64,000 nt of DNA from Oerskovia turbata. GTDB lineage: Bacteria > Actinomycetota > Actinomycetes > Actinomycetales > Cellulomonadaceae. Positions within the stretch are counted from its first letter, which is position 1; every line of letters starts with the position of its first letter. Both the position numbers and the translations under genes were made by a program. The stretch lies in contig NZ_JOFV01000003.1 in assembly GCF_000718325.1 (NCBI RefSeq), forward strand, positions 124,001-188,000, read 5' to 3'. This document shows, piece after piece, positions 52,578 to 60,724 of this stretch. The notes beneath the pieces were generated by a model, which did no database searches, had not been told where the DNA came from, and saw only the letters and a program-made list of their open reading frames with translations.

Positions 52578-54071
52578 GTGCACCCCGTTGCTGAACCCTC
52601 TGGCACCTCATCTCCCACGTTCGACGCCGTGGTCGTCGGCGCCGGCATCGCCGGTCTGACCGCCGCACGCACGTTGCGCCGTCGCGGTCTGCGGGTCCTG
52701 GTCCTGGAGGCGGCCGACCGCCCGGGCGGGCCCGTGCACGGCGACAAGCTGGGCTCGACGGGTCTGTCCGTCGACGTGGGTGCGGAGTCGTTCGCGGCGC
52801 GTGGCTCGGCCGTGGGTGACCTGGTGACCGACCTGGGCCTGACGGTCGTCGAGCCCGCACCGCTCGGCGCGTGGGGCTACGCCGCGAGCCGCGCGTTCCC
52901 GCTGCCGAGGGCCGGGATCATGGGCATCCCGGCGCACCCGTTCGCGGCTGACGTGCGCCGCGCGGTCGGTTGGCCCGGTGCGCTGCGCGCGGGCATGGAC
53001 CGGGTCAAGCCGCGCCGCTGGGTCGACGAGGAGAACCTCGAGACGTTCGCGCGCTCGCGTCTGGGGCGACGTGTCGCGGAGCGCCTCGTGGCGCCGGTGG
53101 CTGCGGGGGTGCACTCGGCGCCGCTCGAGCGGCTCGACGTCGACGCGGTCGCCCCGGGCCTGCGCGAGGCCTATGCCCGGGAGGGTTCGCTGACGCGTGC
53201 GGTCGCGGCGATGCGCGCCCTGGCGCCGGCGGGCTCGGCGGTGCGCGGCATCGAGGGCGGCATGCACCGCCTGGTCGAGGAGCTCACGCTCGCCGTGACG
53301 AGCGAGGGGCCCGACGGCGTCGCACCGGCCGGGAGCGCCGGCCCCGCGGGGGTGCTGCTCACGCGCCACGAGGTGGTGGACCTGGGCAGGGCCGCGGACG
53401 GGGGCTGGACGGTCCAGGTCGAGACCTCGGGGGGCCCGGCGACGTTCCGGGCGCCGCGCCTGCTCGTGACGACCCCTGCGGTCGTGGACCTGGTGTCGCC
53501 GCTCGCGGGCCGCACGGCCGACCCGGTCCCGGACCCCGAGCCGGGGGCCGACATCCGGCTCGTGACGTTGCTGCTCGAGGCTCCTGCGCTCGACGCGGCC
53601 CCGCGCGGGAGCGGTCTGCTGGTCGCCCCGAAGCCGCGCACGTGGTCGACGCGCGACGAGAACCACCGGGCGGGCGCGCACGACCCGGTCCAGGCCAAGG
53701 CACTGACCCACTCGACCGCGAAGTGGCCGTGGTTGGCCGCCCGGGTGACGGACGCCGTCGGGCCGGGGAACCATGTGGTGCGCCTGAGCTACGGGCGCAT
53801 CGGGGAGTCGGTCGAGCCGAGCATCGACCAGGTGGTCCGTGACGCGTCGGTGCTGCTGGGTGTGGACCTGGAGGGGAGGGTGCGCGAGCACCTGTCGACG
53901 CGGTGGAACGGGTCGCTCCCGCCGCCCACGCCTGTGTACCGGCGTGAGGTCGCGGCGTTCGTGGAGCGGGTGTCGCACGTCGAGGGCCTGGGGGTCACGG
54001 GTGGGTGGATCGCGGGGACGGGCCTCGCGGCGATCGTGGGGCACGCGCAGGTTTCTGCCGAGCAGCTCTGA
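52578..54071 (+). CDS. hemY: HemY-type protoporphyrinogen/coproporphyrinogen oxidase
   Basis: 497 residues. FAD motif DAVVVGAGIAGLTAARTLRRRGLRVLVLE at the N-terminus and the C-terminal GVTGGWIAGTGLAAIVGHA flavin clamp. Actinobacterial HemY usually oxidises coproporphyrinogen III in the coproporphyrin-dependent route. GTG 52578 lacks a clear ribosome binding site. HemQ and HemH of that route are not in the window. Central Gly/Ala/Pro-rich stretches (SEGPDGVAPAGSAGPAG) look inserted. Confidence 0.92.
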   Translation: MHPVAEPSGTSSPTFDAVVVGAGIAGLTAARTLRRRGLRVLVLEAADRPGGPVHGDKLGSTGLSVDVGAESFAARGSAVGDLVTDLGLTVVEPAPLGAWGYAASRAFPLPRAGIMGIPAHPFAADVRRAVGWPGALRAGMDRVKPRRWVDEENLETFARSRLGRRVAERLVAPVAAGVHSAPLERLDVDAVAPGLREAYAREGSLTRAVAAMRALAPAGSAVRGIEGGMHRLVEELTLAVTSEGPDGVAPAGSAGPAGVLLTRHEVVDLGRAADGGWTVQVETSGGPATFRAPRLLVTTPAVVDLVSPLAGRTADPVPDPEPGADIRLVTLLLEAPALDAAPRGSGLLVAPKPRTWSTRDENHRAGAHDPVQAKALTHSTAKWPWLAARVTDAVGPGNHVVRLSYGRIGESVEPSIDQVVRDASVLLGVDLEGRVREHLSTRWNGSLPPPTPVYRREVAAFVERVSHVEGLGVTGGWIAGTGLAAIVGHAQVSAEQL

Positions 54072-54229
54072 TTTCTCGCGTCGGCGACATTTCCTGACGT
54101 GCTGACAATTCGTCTCTTTGTCATGACTTCATGTCAGGTCGATGTCACTCGTGGACGTTTCCCGGGAATCCGCACCGGACGGGTCGGCACGCATTTCGAC
54201 ATCACCGCCCGGCAGAGGACACTGGAAGC

Positions 54230-55402
54230 GTGAGCATTCGTGTCGGAACCCGTGGCAGCGCCCTCGCGACGACCCAGACGGGTCTCGTCGCCCGGCGCAT
54301 CGAGACCCTGACCGGTCAGCCGGTCGAGATCGTGCGCGTCCGCACCGAGGGCGACGTCCGCACCGGCTCGCTCGCCCAGATGGGCGGCACGGGGGTGTTC
54401 GTGACCGCGCTGCGCGAGGCGCTGCTCGACGGCCGCTGCGACGTCGCCGTCCACTCCCTCAAGGATCTCCCGACCGGCGCGGCCGAGGGCCTGACCCTCG
54501 TGACGCCCGAGCGGGAGAACCCGCGCGACGCCCTGTGCGCCCGCAACGGCTGGACCCTGGAGACCCTGCCGCGCGGGGCCAAGGTCGGCACGGGTTCGCC
54601 GCGCCGCGCGGCCCAGCTCCTCGCGGTGCGCCCCGACCTCGACGTGCTCGACATCCGCGGCAACGTCGACACGCGCCTCGCACGGGCGCTCGGCCCCGAC
54701 GCCGACCTCGACGCGGTCGTCCTCGCCTACGCCGGGCTCTCGCGCCTCGGCCGCCTCGACGCGGTGTCCGAGGTCATCGACGTGCGCATCATGGCCCCGG
54801 CCCCCGGGCAAGGCGCGCTGGGCGTCGAGGTCCGCACGGCAGACCTCTCGCCGCTGTCCTCGTTCGACCTCCTGCCCGACGGCGCCACGCACCGCCCGCT
54901 CGACCTCGCCGACGTCGTCGCGGGCCTCGACCACGTCCCGACCCGCCTCGCGGTCCTCGCCGAACGCGCCCTCCTCGCACGCCTCGAAGCCGGCTGCGCG
55001 GCGCCCGTCGGCACGCACGCCGTGGTCGAGGACGACGAGATCCGGCTCTCGGCGGTCGTCGCCCGGCTCGACGGCGGGCAGGTCCTCACGCACTCGGCGC
55101 GGGTCGCGCTGCCGTCGCCCGCGGGCACGCTGGACCCGTCGGGCGTCGCACGCTCGTCCGCCGAGAGGCACGACGCCACCGACGCGCTCGCCCGCGGCCT
55201 CGGGGTCCAGGTCGCCGACGCGCTGCTGGCCGCAGGCGCCGCCGACCTCGCGCCGCTGCGCGCGACCGGCCCCGGAGGTGACTCGCTCCCCCCGTCCGAG
55301 GCACCTGCCCTCTGGGCCCCGGGCACCGCGCCCGGCGACGGCACGGGCGACGAGCCCCCTGTCGGCGGCACCGACGCCCCTGTGGGCCCGGAGCAGCGCT
55401 GA
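54230..55402 (+). CDS. hemC: Hydroxymethylbilane synthase (porphobilinogen deaminase)
   Basis: 390 residues. IRVGTRGSALATTQTGLVA start, VHSLKDLPTG, VGTGSPRRAAQL, DIRGNVDTRL, and the dipyrromethane cofactor cysteine in RLEAGCAAPVG. About 70 residues longer than usual because of a Pro/Gly-rich C-terminal tail. GTG 54230 has GGAAG upstream. The 158-bp gap before it (54072-54229) has lower GC than the genes and probably carries the promoter. Stop overlaps hemD start as TGATG. Confidence 0.95.
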   Translation: MSIRVGTRGSALATTQTGLVARRIETLTGQPVEIVRVRTEGDVRTGSLAQMGGTGVFVTALREALLDGRCDVAVHSLKDLPTGAAEGLTLVTPERENPRDALCARNGWTLETLPRGAKVGTGSPRRAAQLLAVRPDLDVLDIRGNVDTRLARALGPDADLDAVVLAYAGLSRLGRLDAVSEVIDVRIMAPAPGQGALGVEVRTADLSPLSSFDLLPDGATHRPLDLADVVAGLDHVPTRLAVLAERALLARLEAGCAAPVGTHAVVEDDEIRLSAVVARLDGGQVLTHSARVALPSPAGTLDPSGVARSSAERHDATDALARGLGVQVADALLAAGAADLAPLRATGPGGDSLPPSEAPALWAPGTAPGDGTGDEPPVGGTDAPVGPEQR

Positions 55403-56427
55403 TGCCCGGACGCCTGCGCGACCCGCAGCGCGGCCGCGACCTGCCACCGCTGCACCCGGCCACTGCTGCCGGGGACACCCCCTCCGAGTCCCCCGGCCGA
55501 CCGGGCGCGGCGAGCGACGCCGTCGGGCAGGACGGTGCCGGGCGGCTGGCCGGGACCACCGTCCTCCTCCCGCGGTCGCCCGAGCGTGCTGCTGCCCTCG
55601 CGGCGCGGCTGCGCACCCACGGTGCGACCGTGCTCGTGAGCCCCGCGATCGAGCGCGCCCCCATCGAGGACACGTCGGCGATGGACGCCGCCGTGGCGGA
55701 CCTCGCGGCGTTCGCGTGGGTCGTCGTCACGAGCGTCAACGCGATCGACGAGCTGACCGCGAGCGCCGCACGCCGCGGTGTCTCGCTCGCCGACCTGTCA
55801 GAACGAGCGAGGGCTGGAGTGCGCGCTGGTTCTGACACGAAGTGGGCGGCGGTCGGGCCCGCGACGCGACGAGCCCTGGAGTCCGCGGGTGTCCGGGTCG
55901 ATCTGGAGGCGGCCGTGAACTCGGCGGTCGGGCTGCTCGCGGCGTTCGACGCTTTTCCTGCCCCCGACCCGTCGCGGCGCGGCGTGCTCGTGCCGCAGGG
56001 CGACCTCGCGAAGCCCACCATGGCCGACGGCCTGCGCGCCCGCGGCTGGGACCCGCACGTCGTGACCGCGTACCGGACCGTCTCGCACACGCTCTCCCCG
56101 GAGGTCGTGGACGCGTGGCGCACGGGCGAGGTCGACGTGGTCGTGCTCACCTCGGGCAGCGTCGCACGCGAGGTCGCGACCCAGCTCGGCGCGGACCCGC
56201 GCGTCGCGGGCGTCGCGATCGGCGAGCCGACGGCGGAGGCCGCGCACGCCGTCGGGCTGCGGATCGACGAGGTGGCCACCCAGGCGACCGACGACTCCCT
56301 GGCCGACGCGGTGCTGCACGTCGCCGCCCGCCCCGCCACCCCCACGAACCTGTCAGAACCAGCGAGCACCCCAGGTCACGCTCGTTCTGACAACACCACC
56401 ACGACAGAAGGCAGGAACCACCCGTGA
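55402..56427 (+). CDS. hemD: Uroporphyrinogen-III synthase with two SEPA insertions
   Basis: 341 residues. Two HemD lobes: [54 protein letters not shown] and [13 protein letters not shown]. It closes hydroxymethylbilane to uroporphyrinogen III. Residues 132-146 ([15 protein letters not shown]) and 317-331 ([15 protein letters not shown]) come from two SEPA palindromic elements, one between the lobes' strands and one in the tail. The first 50 residues are a Pro/Gly-rich extension. ATG 55402 overlaps the hemC stop and the stop overlaps hemB (GTGA). Confidence 0.93.
   Translation: MPGRLRDPQRGRDLPPLHPATAAGDTPSESPGRPGAASDAVGQDGAGRLAGTTVLLPRSPERAAALAARLRTHGATVLVSPAIERAPIEDTSAMDAAVADLAAFAWVVVTSVNAIDELTASAARRGVSLADLSERARAGVRAGSDTKWAAVGPATRRALESAGVRVDLEAAVNSAVGLLAAFDAFPAPDPSRRGVLVPQGDLAKPTMADGLRARGWDPHVVTAYRTVSHTLSPEVVDAWRTGEVDVVVLTSGSVAREVATQLGADPRVAGVAIGEPTAEAAHAVGLRIDEVATQATDDSLADAVLHVAARPATPTNLSEPASTPGHARSDNTTTTEGRNHP
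55796..55837. repeat. SEPA palindromic element, copy 5 (inside hemD)
   Basis: 42 bp, left arm TGTCAGAACGAGCG, right arm GCGCTGGTTCTGACA (one base longer, overlapping the centre). In frame with hemD from the second base of codon 132. Confidence 0.96.
56351..56392. repeat. SEPA palindromic element, copy 6 (C-terminus of hemD)
   Basis: 42 bp, in frame from codon 317, encoding [13 protein letters not shown] eleven codons before the hemD stop. Confidence 0.97.
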
Positions 56428-57410
56428 TCCGTCCCCGCCGCCTGCGCTCGACCCCGCAGATGCGCCGGCTCGTCGCCGAGACCCGGCTGCACGCCGCCGA
56501 CCTGGTCCTTCCCCTGTTCGTCAAGGAGGGCCTGACCGAGCCCAAGCCGCTCGGGTCCATGCCGGGCATCGTGCAGCACACCGAGGAGAGCCTCGCCGGC
56601 GCCGTCGCGCAGGCCGCCGCCGCCGGGCTGGGCGGCGTCATGCTGTTCGGCATCCCCGCGCACCGCGACGCGACCGGTTCCCAGGCCGACGCACCCGACG
56701 GCATCCTCAACCGCGCGATCCGCATCGCGCGCGACGCCGCCCGGGACGCCGCCGCCGGCACGGGCCGCCCCGCCCCCGTCGTCATGGCCGACCTGTGCCT
56801 CGACGAGTTCACCGACCACGGGCACTGCGGGGTGCTGACCCCTACGGGTGACGTCGACAACGACGCGACCCTCGTCCGCTACGCCTCGATGGCCCTCACC
56901 CAGGCCGAGGCGGGCGCGGAGGTCGTGGCGCCGTCGGGCATGATGGACGGCCAGGTCGCCGTGATCCGCGAGGCCCTCGACGACGCCGGGCACACGGGCG
57001 TGAGCATCCTGGCGTACAGCGCCAAGTACGCGAGCGCGTTCTACGGGCCGTTCCGCGAGGCCGTCGACTCGACGCTCCAGGGCGACCGCCGCACCTACCA
57101 GATGGACTCCGCGAACTTCCGCGAGGGCCTGCGCGAGGCCGACCTCGACCTTGCCGAGGGCGCCGACATGGTCATGGTCAAGCCCGCGGGCTCGTACCTC
57201 GACGTGCTCGCGGCCGTGGCCGAGCGCAGCGACGTCCCCGTGGTCGCCTACCAGGTGTCGGGCGAGTACGCGATGATCGAGGCGGCCGCCGCGAACGGCT
57301 GGATCGACCGGCGCGGCGCCGTCCTGGAGTCCGTGCTCGGCATCAGGCGCGCGGGCGCCGACATCGTCCTGACCTACTGGGCCCTCGAGATCGCAGATTG
57401 GATTCGGTGA
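56424..57410 (+). CDS. hemB: Porphobilinogen synthase (delta-aminolevulinic acid dehydratase)
   Basis: 328 residues. Schiff-base lysines in [17 protein letters not shown] and [10 protein letters not shown]. The metal region [14 protein letters not shown] has two cysteines and one aspartate, so the third zinc cysteine is replaced. GTG 56424 overlaps the hemD stop (GTGA). Joins two 5-aminolevulinates. Confidence 0.96.
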   Translation: MIRPRRLRSTPQMRRLVAETRLHAADLVLPLFVKEGLTEPKPLGSMPGIVQHTEESLAGAVAQAAAAGLGGVMLFGIPAHRDATGSQADAPDGILNRAIRIARDAARDAAAGTGRPAPVVMADLCLDEFTDHGHCGVLTPTGDVDNDATLVRYASMALTQAEAGAEVVAPSGMMDGQVAVIREALDDAGHTGVSILAYSAKYASAFYGPFREAVDSTLQGDRRTYQMDSANFREGLREADLDLAEGADMVMVKPAGSYLDVLAAVAERSDVPVVAYQVSGEYAMIEAAAANGWIDRRGAVLESVLGIRRAGADIVLTYWALEIADWIR

Positions 57411-58786
57411 CACCGATGACCATCCACCCGACCGGTTCGCCGCTGCGCGCGACCACCCTCCACGACAACCACGAGGCGTTCGTGCGCGCCCAGGGCGCGA
57501 TCCCGGGCGGCGTGAACTCACCCGTGCGGGCGTACGGCTCGGTCGGCGGCGACCCGCGGTTCATCGCGAGCGCGCGCGGCGCCTACGTCACGGACGTGAC
57601 GGGCCGCGAGTACGTCGACCTGGTGTGCTCGTGGGGTCCCGCGCTCCTGGGGCACGCGCACCCCGCGGTCGTCGCCGCGGTCCAGGACGCCGCGGCACGC
57701 GGCCTGTCGTTCGGCGCCCCGACGCTGGGCGAGGTCGACCTCGCGGAGGAGGTCCGCCGTCGGGTCCCTGCGGCCGAGCGCGTGCGCCTCGTCTCGACCG
57801 GCACCGAGGCGACCATGACGGCGGTGCGCCTGGCGCGCGGCGTCACGGGACGCAACCTGCTCGTCAAGTTCGCGGGCTGCTACCACGGGCACGTCGACGC
57901 GCTGCTCGCCGAGGCGGGCTCGGGCGTCGCAACGCTCGCCCTGCCCGGCTCGGCCGGGGTCACCGAGGCGAGCGCGGCCGAGACCCTGGTCCTGCCGTAC
58001 AACGACCTCGAGGCCGTCGAGCGCGCGTTCACCGAGCGCGGCTCGGAGATCGCTGCGGTCATCACCGAGGCGGCGCCCGCGAACATGGGCATCGTGCCGC
58101 CGGGTCCGGGCTTCAACGAGGGCCTGCGCCGCATCACGGCCGAGCACGGAGCGCTGCTCATCCTCGACGAGGTCCTCACCGGCTTCCGTGTGGGGCCGAG
58201 CGGCTGGTGGGGCCTGGAGTCGGGTGCAGCGGCGGGCGCCGTCCCGGAGTACACGCCCGACCTGTTCACGTTCGGCAAGGTCGTCGGCGGCGGCATGCCT
58301 GTCGCGGCCCTGGGCGGCCCGGCCGCGATCATGGACCAGCTCGCGCCGCTCGGCCCGGTCTACCAGGCGGGCACCCTGTCCGGGAACCCGGTCGCAGTCG
58401 CGGCGGGCCTCGCGACGCTGCGCCTGGCCGACGACGCCGTGTACGCCCGGGTCGACCACGTCGCCCAGGTCGTGGGCGACGCCGCGAGCGCGGCGCTGGC
58501 CGCAGAAGGTGTCCCGCACGCCCTGCAGCGCTCGGGGAACCTGTTCTCGATCATGTTCGGCGACTTCGCCGCCGCGGCCGGGGTCCGCACGTACGCGCAG
58601 GCCCAGGCGCAGGACGTGTTCCGCTACCGGGCGTTCTTCCACGCGATGCTCGACGCGGGGGTCAACCTGCCGCCGTCGGTGTTCGAGGCGTGGTTCGTGT
58701 CGTCCGCGCACGACGACGTCGCGGTCGAGCGCATCCTCGCAGCCCTGCCCGCAGGGGCGCGGGCCGCGGCGCGGGCTCAACGCTAG
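57407..58786 (+). CDS. hemL: Glutamate-1-semialdehyde 2,1-aminomutase
   Basis: 459 residues, PLP fold type [60 protein letters not shown] and the PLP lysine in [18 protein letters not shown] 57407 overlaps the hemB stop; ATG 57416 is the alternative. Makes 5-aminolevulinate with HemA. Last gene of the cluster, followed by a strong hairpin. Confidence 0.96.
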   Translation: MTPMTIHPTGSPLRATTLHDNHEAFVRAQGAIPGGVNSPVRAYGSVGGDPRFIASARGAYVTDVTGREYVDLVCSWGPALLGHAHPAVVAAVQDAAARGLSFGAPTLGEVDLAEEVRRRVPAAERVRLVSTGTEATMTAVRLARGVTGRNLLVKFAGCYHGHVDALLAEAGSGVATLALPGSAGVTEASAAETLVLPYNDLEAVERAFTERGSEIAAVITEAAPANMGIVPPGPGFNEGLRRITAEHGALLILDEVLTGFRVGPSGWWGLESGAAAGAVPEYTPDLFTFGKVVGGGMPVAALGGPAAIMDQLAPLGPVYQAGTLSGNPVAVAAGLATLRLADDAVYARVDHVAQVVGDAASAALAAEGVPHALQRSGNLFSIMFGDFAAAAGVRTYAQAQAQDVFRYRAFFHAMLDAGVNLPPSVFEAWFVSSAHDDVAVERILAALPAGARAAARAQR

Positions 58787-58816
58787 CCCCCGCACGGGGC
58801 GAGGGGTGCCCGGCGG

Positions 58817-58868
58817 GGTGAGCTGCGCCGTCGGGCACCTTCCTCCGTGCCCGACGGCGCCGCTCACC
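58817..58868. terminator. Terminator-like hairpin after hemL
   Basis: 22-bp stem with one mismatch (GGTGAGCTGCGCCGTCGGGC and its complement) and an 8-bp loop. The arms carry CGCCGTCGGG, a word that is frequent in this window. Confidence 0.75.
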
Positions 58869-58919
58869 TCACGCCCGACCGTGCCGTGATCGACGGCTCG
58901 GCAGGCGGCTCGGGGCCGG

Positions 58920-59507
58920 TCAGTAGGAGATCTGCCCGAGCTTCTTGCCGAGGCTACGGATCTGGAAGCCGAACGCGATGAGCGCGACGCCCCAGACGAG
59001 GGCGACGATCGCGAGGATCCACACGATCGACACGACGCCCGCGCTCACGTTGAACAGGACCAGGGCACCGAAGACGAGCGACAGCAGACCCGCGAAGACG
59101 CCCCAGCCCCAGCCGCTGCCGGGGACCTTGCGGAGCTCGATGCTCGCGATCGTCTGGAAGATGCCCAGGACCACGGCCCACAGACCGATGATCCACACGA
59201 GGACCTCGGCGGTCTTGCCGGGCCACACGAGGAGCACGATGCCGACGGCGACGCTCACGAGACCGACCGTGACGAGGGCCGCGGTGCCGCCCGTGCCTCG
59301 GCGGCGGATGCCCTCGACGATCTCGAACAGGCCGTCGACGAGCGTGAAGATCGCGACGATCCAGATGAAGACGACGGCCGTGATCTCGGGCCACACGAGC
59401 GCGACGACGCCGAAGAGGATCGCGACGACACCGCGGACGACTGGCCAGTACCAGACCTGCTTGGCGGTGGTGGAGAAGGCGGTGAGGATCGGGTCCTGCG
59501 TGGTCAT
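58920..59507 (-). CDS. HdeD/DUF308 family membrane protein
   Basis: 195 residues with six hydrophobic helices in three repeated pairs (VVAILFGVVALVWPEITAVV, LVTVGLVSVAVGIVLLVWPGKTAEVLVWI, WGVFAGLLSLVFGALVLF), the DUF308 pattern of HdeD-like acid resistance proteins. ATG 59507 has AGGAG upstream. Monocistronic. Confidence 0.88.
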   Translation of the reverse strand: MTTQDPILTAFSTTAKQVWYWPVVRGVVAILFGVVALVWPEITAVVFIWIVAIFTLVDGLFEIVEGIRRRGTGGTAALVTVGLVSVAVGIVLLVWPGKTAEVLVWIIGLWAVVLGIFQTIASIELRKVPGSGWGWGVFAGLLSLVFGALVLFNVSAGVVSIVWILAIVALVWGVALIAFGFQIRSLGKKLGQISY

Positions 59508-59647
59508 GGTGGGCTCCTGACGTCGTGTCGTGTCCCGCCAGGAACGCTGGAGCACCGTCCGTGCGGGCTGTTCGGTTCTCATCGAACACCCGAAACGGCT
59601 GCATGTCGTGGCGAACCGCGCATTCGTCGCGGAGGGACCGTGGCCCC

Positions 59648-59703
59648 TTGACAAGACGATACCCCGCCGGGGTACCTTGGAGGGTTGGTACCCAGTAGGG
59701 GTA
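59648..59703 (+). promoter_or_regulatory. Copper-responsive promoter with two CsoR operators
   Basis: TTGACA (59648-59653) and TACCTT (59673-59678) as -35/-10, spacer 19 bp. Operator 1 is TACCCCGCCGGGGTA (59660-59674), between and touching the -10; operator 2 is TACCCAGTAGGGGTA (59689-59703). Both fit the CsoR palindrome TACCC...GGGTA. Located 29-84 bp before csoR. Confidence 0.85.
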
Positions 59704-59731
59704 TCCGAGCGAGTGATCACGGAGGCCCAGC

Positions 59732-60073
59732 ATGAGCGACACGACCACCCAGCGCCCGGTCGAGCCGGGCGCTGCCCCCGCCCACACCGGCCCCCACGGG
59801 TACGCCTCCGACAAGGAGGCCTACCTCAAGCGCATGCGCCGCATCGAGGGCCAGGTCCGTGGCATCGCCCGCATGATCGACGAGGACGTCTACTGCATCG
59901 ACATCCTCACCCAGGTCTCCGCGGTGACCAAGGCCCTCCAGGCGGTGTCCATCGGACTCGTCGAGGACCACCTCGGCCACTGCGTCGTCGACGCCGCCCG
60001 GTCCTCCGAGGCCGAGGGCGCCGCCAAGGTCCGCGAGGCGTCCGACGCCATCGCCCGTCTCGTCCGCAGCTGA
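59732..60073 (+). CDS. csoR: Copper-sensing repressor CsoR
   Basis: 113 residues. All-helical CsoR with RRIEGQVRGIARMIDED and the Cu(I) ligands C55 (VYCIDIL), H80 and C84 (EDHLGHCV), spaced 25 and 4 residues apart as in known CsoR. ATG 59732 with GGAGG. Represses the operon with copZ and copA through the two TACCC...GGGTA sites. Release on copper binding is established for the family. Confidence 0.94.
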   Translation: MSDTTTQRPVEPGAAPAHTGPHGYASDKEAYLKRMRRIEGQVRGIARMIDEDVYCIDILTQVSAVTKALQAVSIGLVEDHLGHCVVDAARSSEAEGAAKVREASDAIARLVRS

Positions 60074-60099
60074 CACCCCACCCCTCCCCAAGGAGCACC

Positions 60100-60468
60100 A
60101 TGAGCACCGTCACCACCCTCGGCGTCACCGGCATGACCTGCGGCAACTGCGTCTCGCACGTCACCAAGGACGTGAGCGCCGTCCCCGGAGTCGAGAACAT
60201 CAGCGTCGACCTGAACGTCGGCGGCGCCTCCGAGGTCACCGTCTTCTCTGACGACCCGCTCGACGAGGCCGCGCTGCGCGAGGCCGTCGACGAGGCCGGC
60301 TACGAGGTCGTGAGCTACGACGTCCAGCTCGACGCCCAGGCCGCGCAGTCGGCCGAGCAGGCCGCCGACCGCAAGGCGCACAACTGCGGCTGCGGCTGCG
60401 GCACGGACTCGGCCGCGGACGCCGCGCCGGCACAGAAGACGTACGACCTCCAGGTCCCGCAGGCCTGA
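60100..60468 (+). CDS. copZ: Copper chaperone CopZ with Cys-rich tail
   Basis: 122 residues. HMA domain (1-68) with the copper site GMTCGNC. An extra tail has NCGCGCGT, four more potential ligands not usual in CopZ (about 68 residues). AAGGAGCACC before the ATG. Carries copper to CopA. Followed by a SEPA element and 197 bp to copA. Confidence 0.92.
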   Translation: MSTVTTLGVTGMTCGNCVSHVTKDVSAVPGVENISVDLNVGGASEVTVFSDDPLDEAALREAVDEAGYEVVSYDVQLDAQAAQSAEQAADRKAHNCGCGCGTDSAADAAPAQKTYDLQVPQA

Positions 60469-60485
60469 CCAGTCCCGGTCGGGGT

Positions 60486-60527
60486 TGTCAGAACCAGCGA
60501 GGCCTCGGCCCCACGCTCGCTCTGACA
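60486..60527. repeat. SEPA palindromic element, copy 7 (between copZ and copA)
   Basis: 42 bp with diverged arms (right arm TCGCTCTGACA). Flanking GGGGT and ACCCC extend the stem. It lies 17 bp after copZ and could act as a partial terminator. The adjoining 197 bp (60528-60724) is GC-rich with no supported gene. Confidence 0.95.
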
Positions 60528-60724
60528 ACCCCACCCCGCCCCACCCCCGCAGGCCGCTTGCCGACACCTCAGCCGCGCCCCTCACGCCGCTGACCCAGGC
60601 CGCCCGCGCCGCCGCCCCGCACCTCGGGGCGCGCCCACCGTCCCCGCCCGCGACGCACGGGCCGCGACGGAGCACCCCCGCCTGGCGGGAACCGCCGGAC
60701 GCACCACACTGTCGAGGAGCACCG

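Noticed and set aside
60485..60724. N-terminal extension of copA starting at the TTG in SEPA copy 7
   Set aside because: The 80-residue extension is Pro/Arg-rich with no domain, and ATG 60725 has GAGGAG upstream and begins a normal HMA domain.
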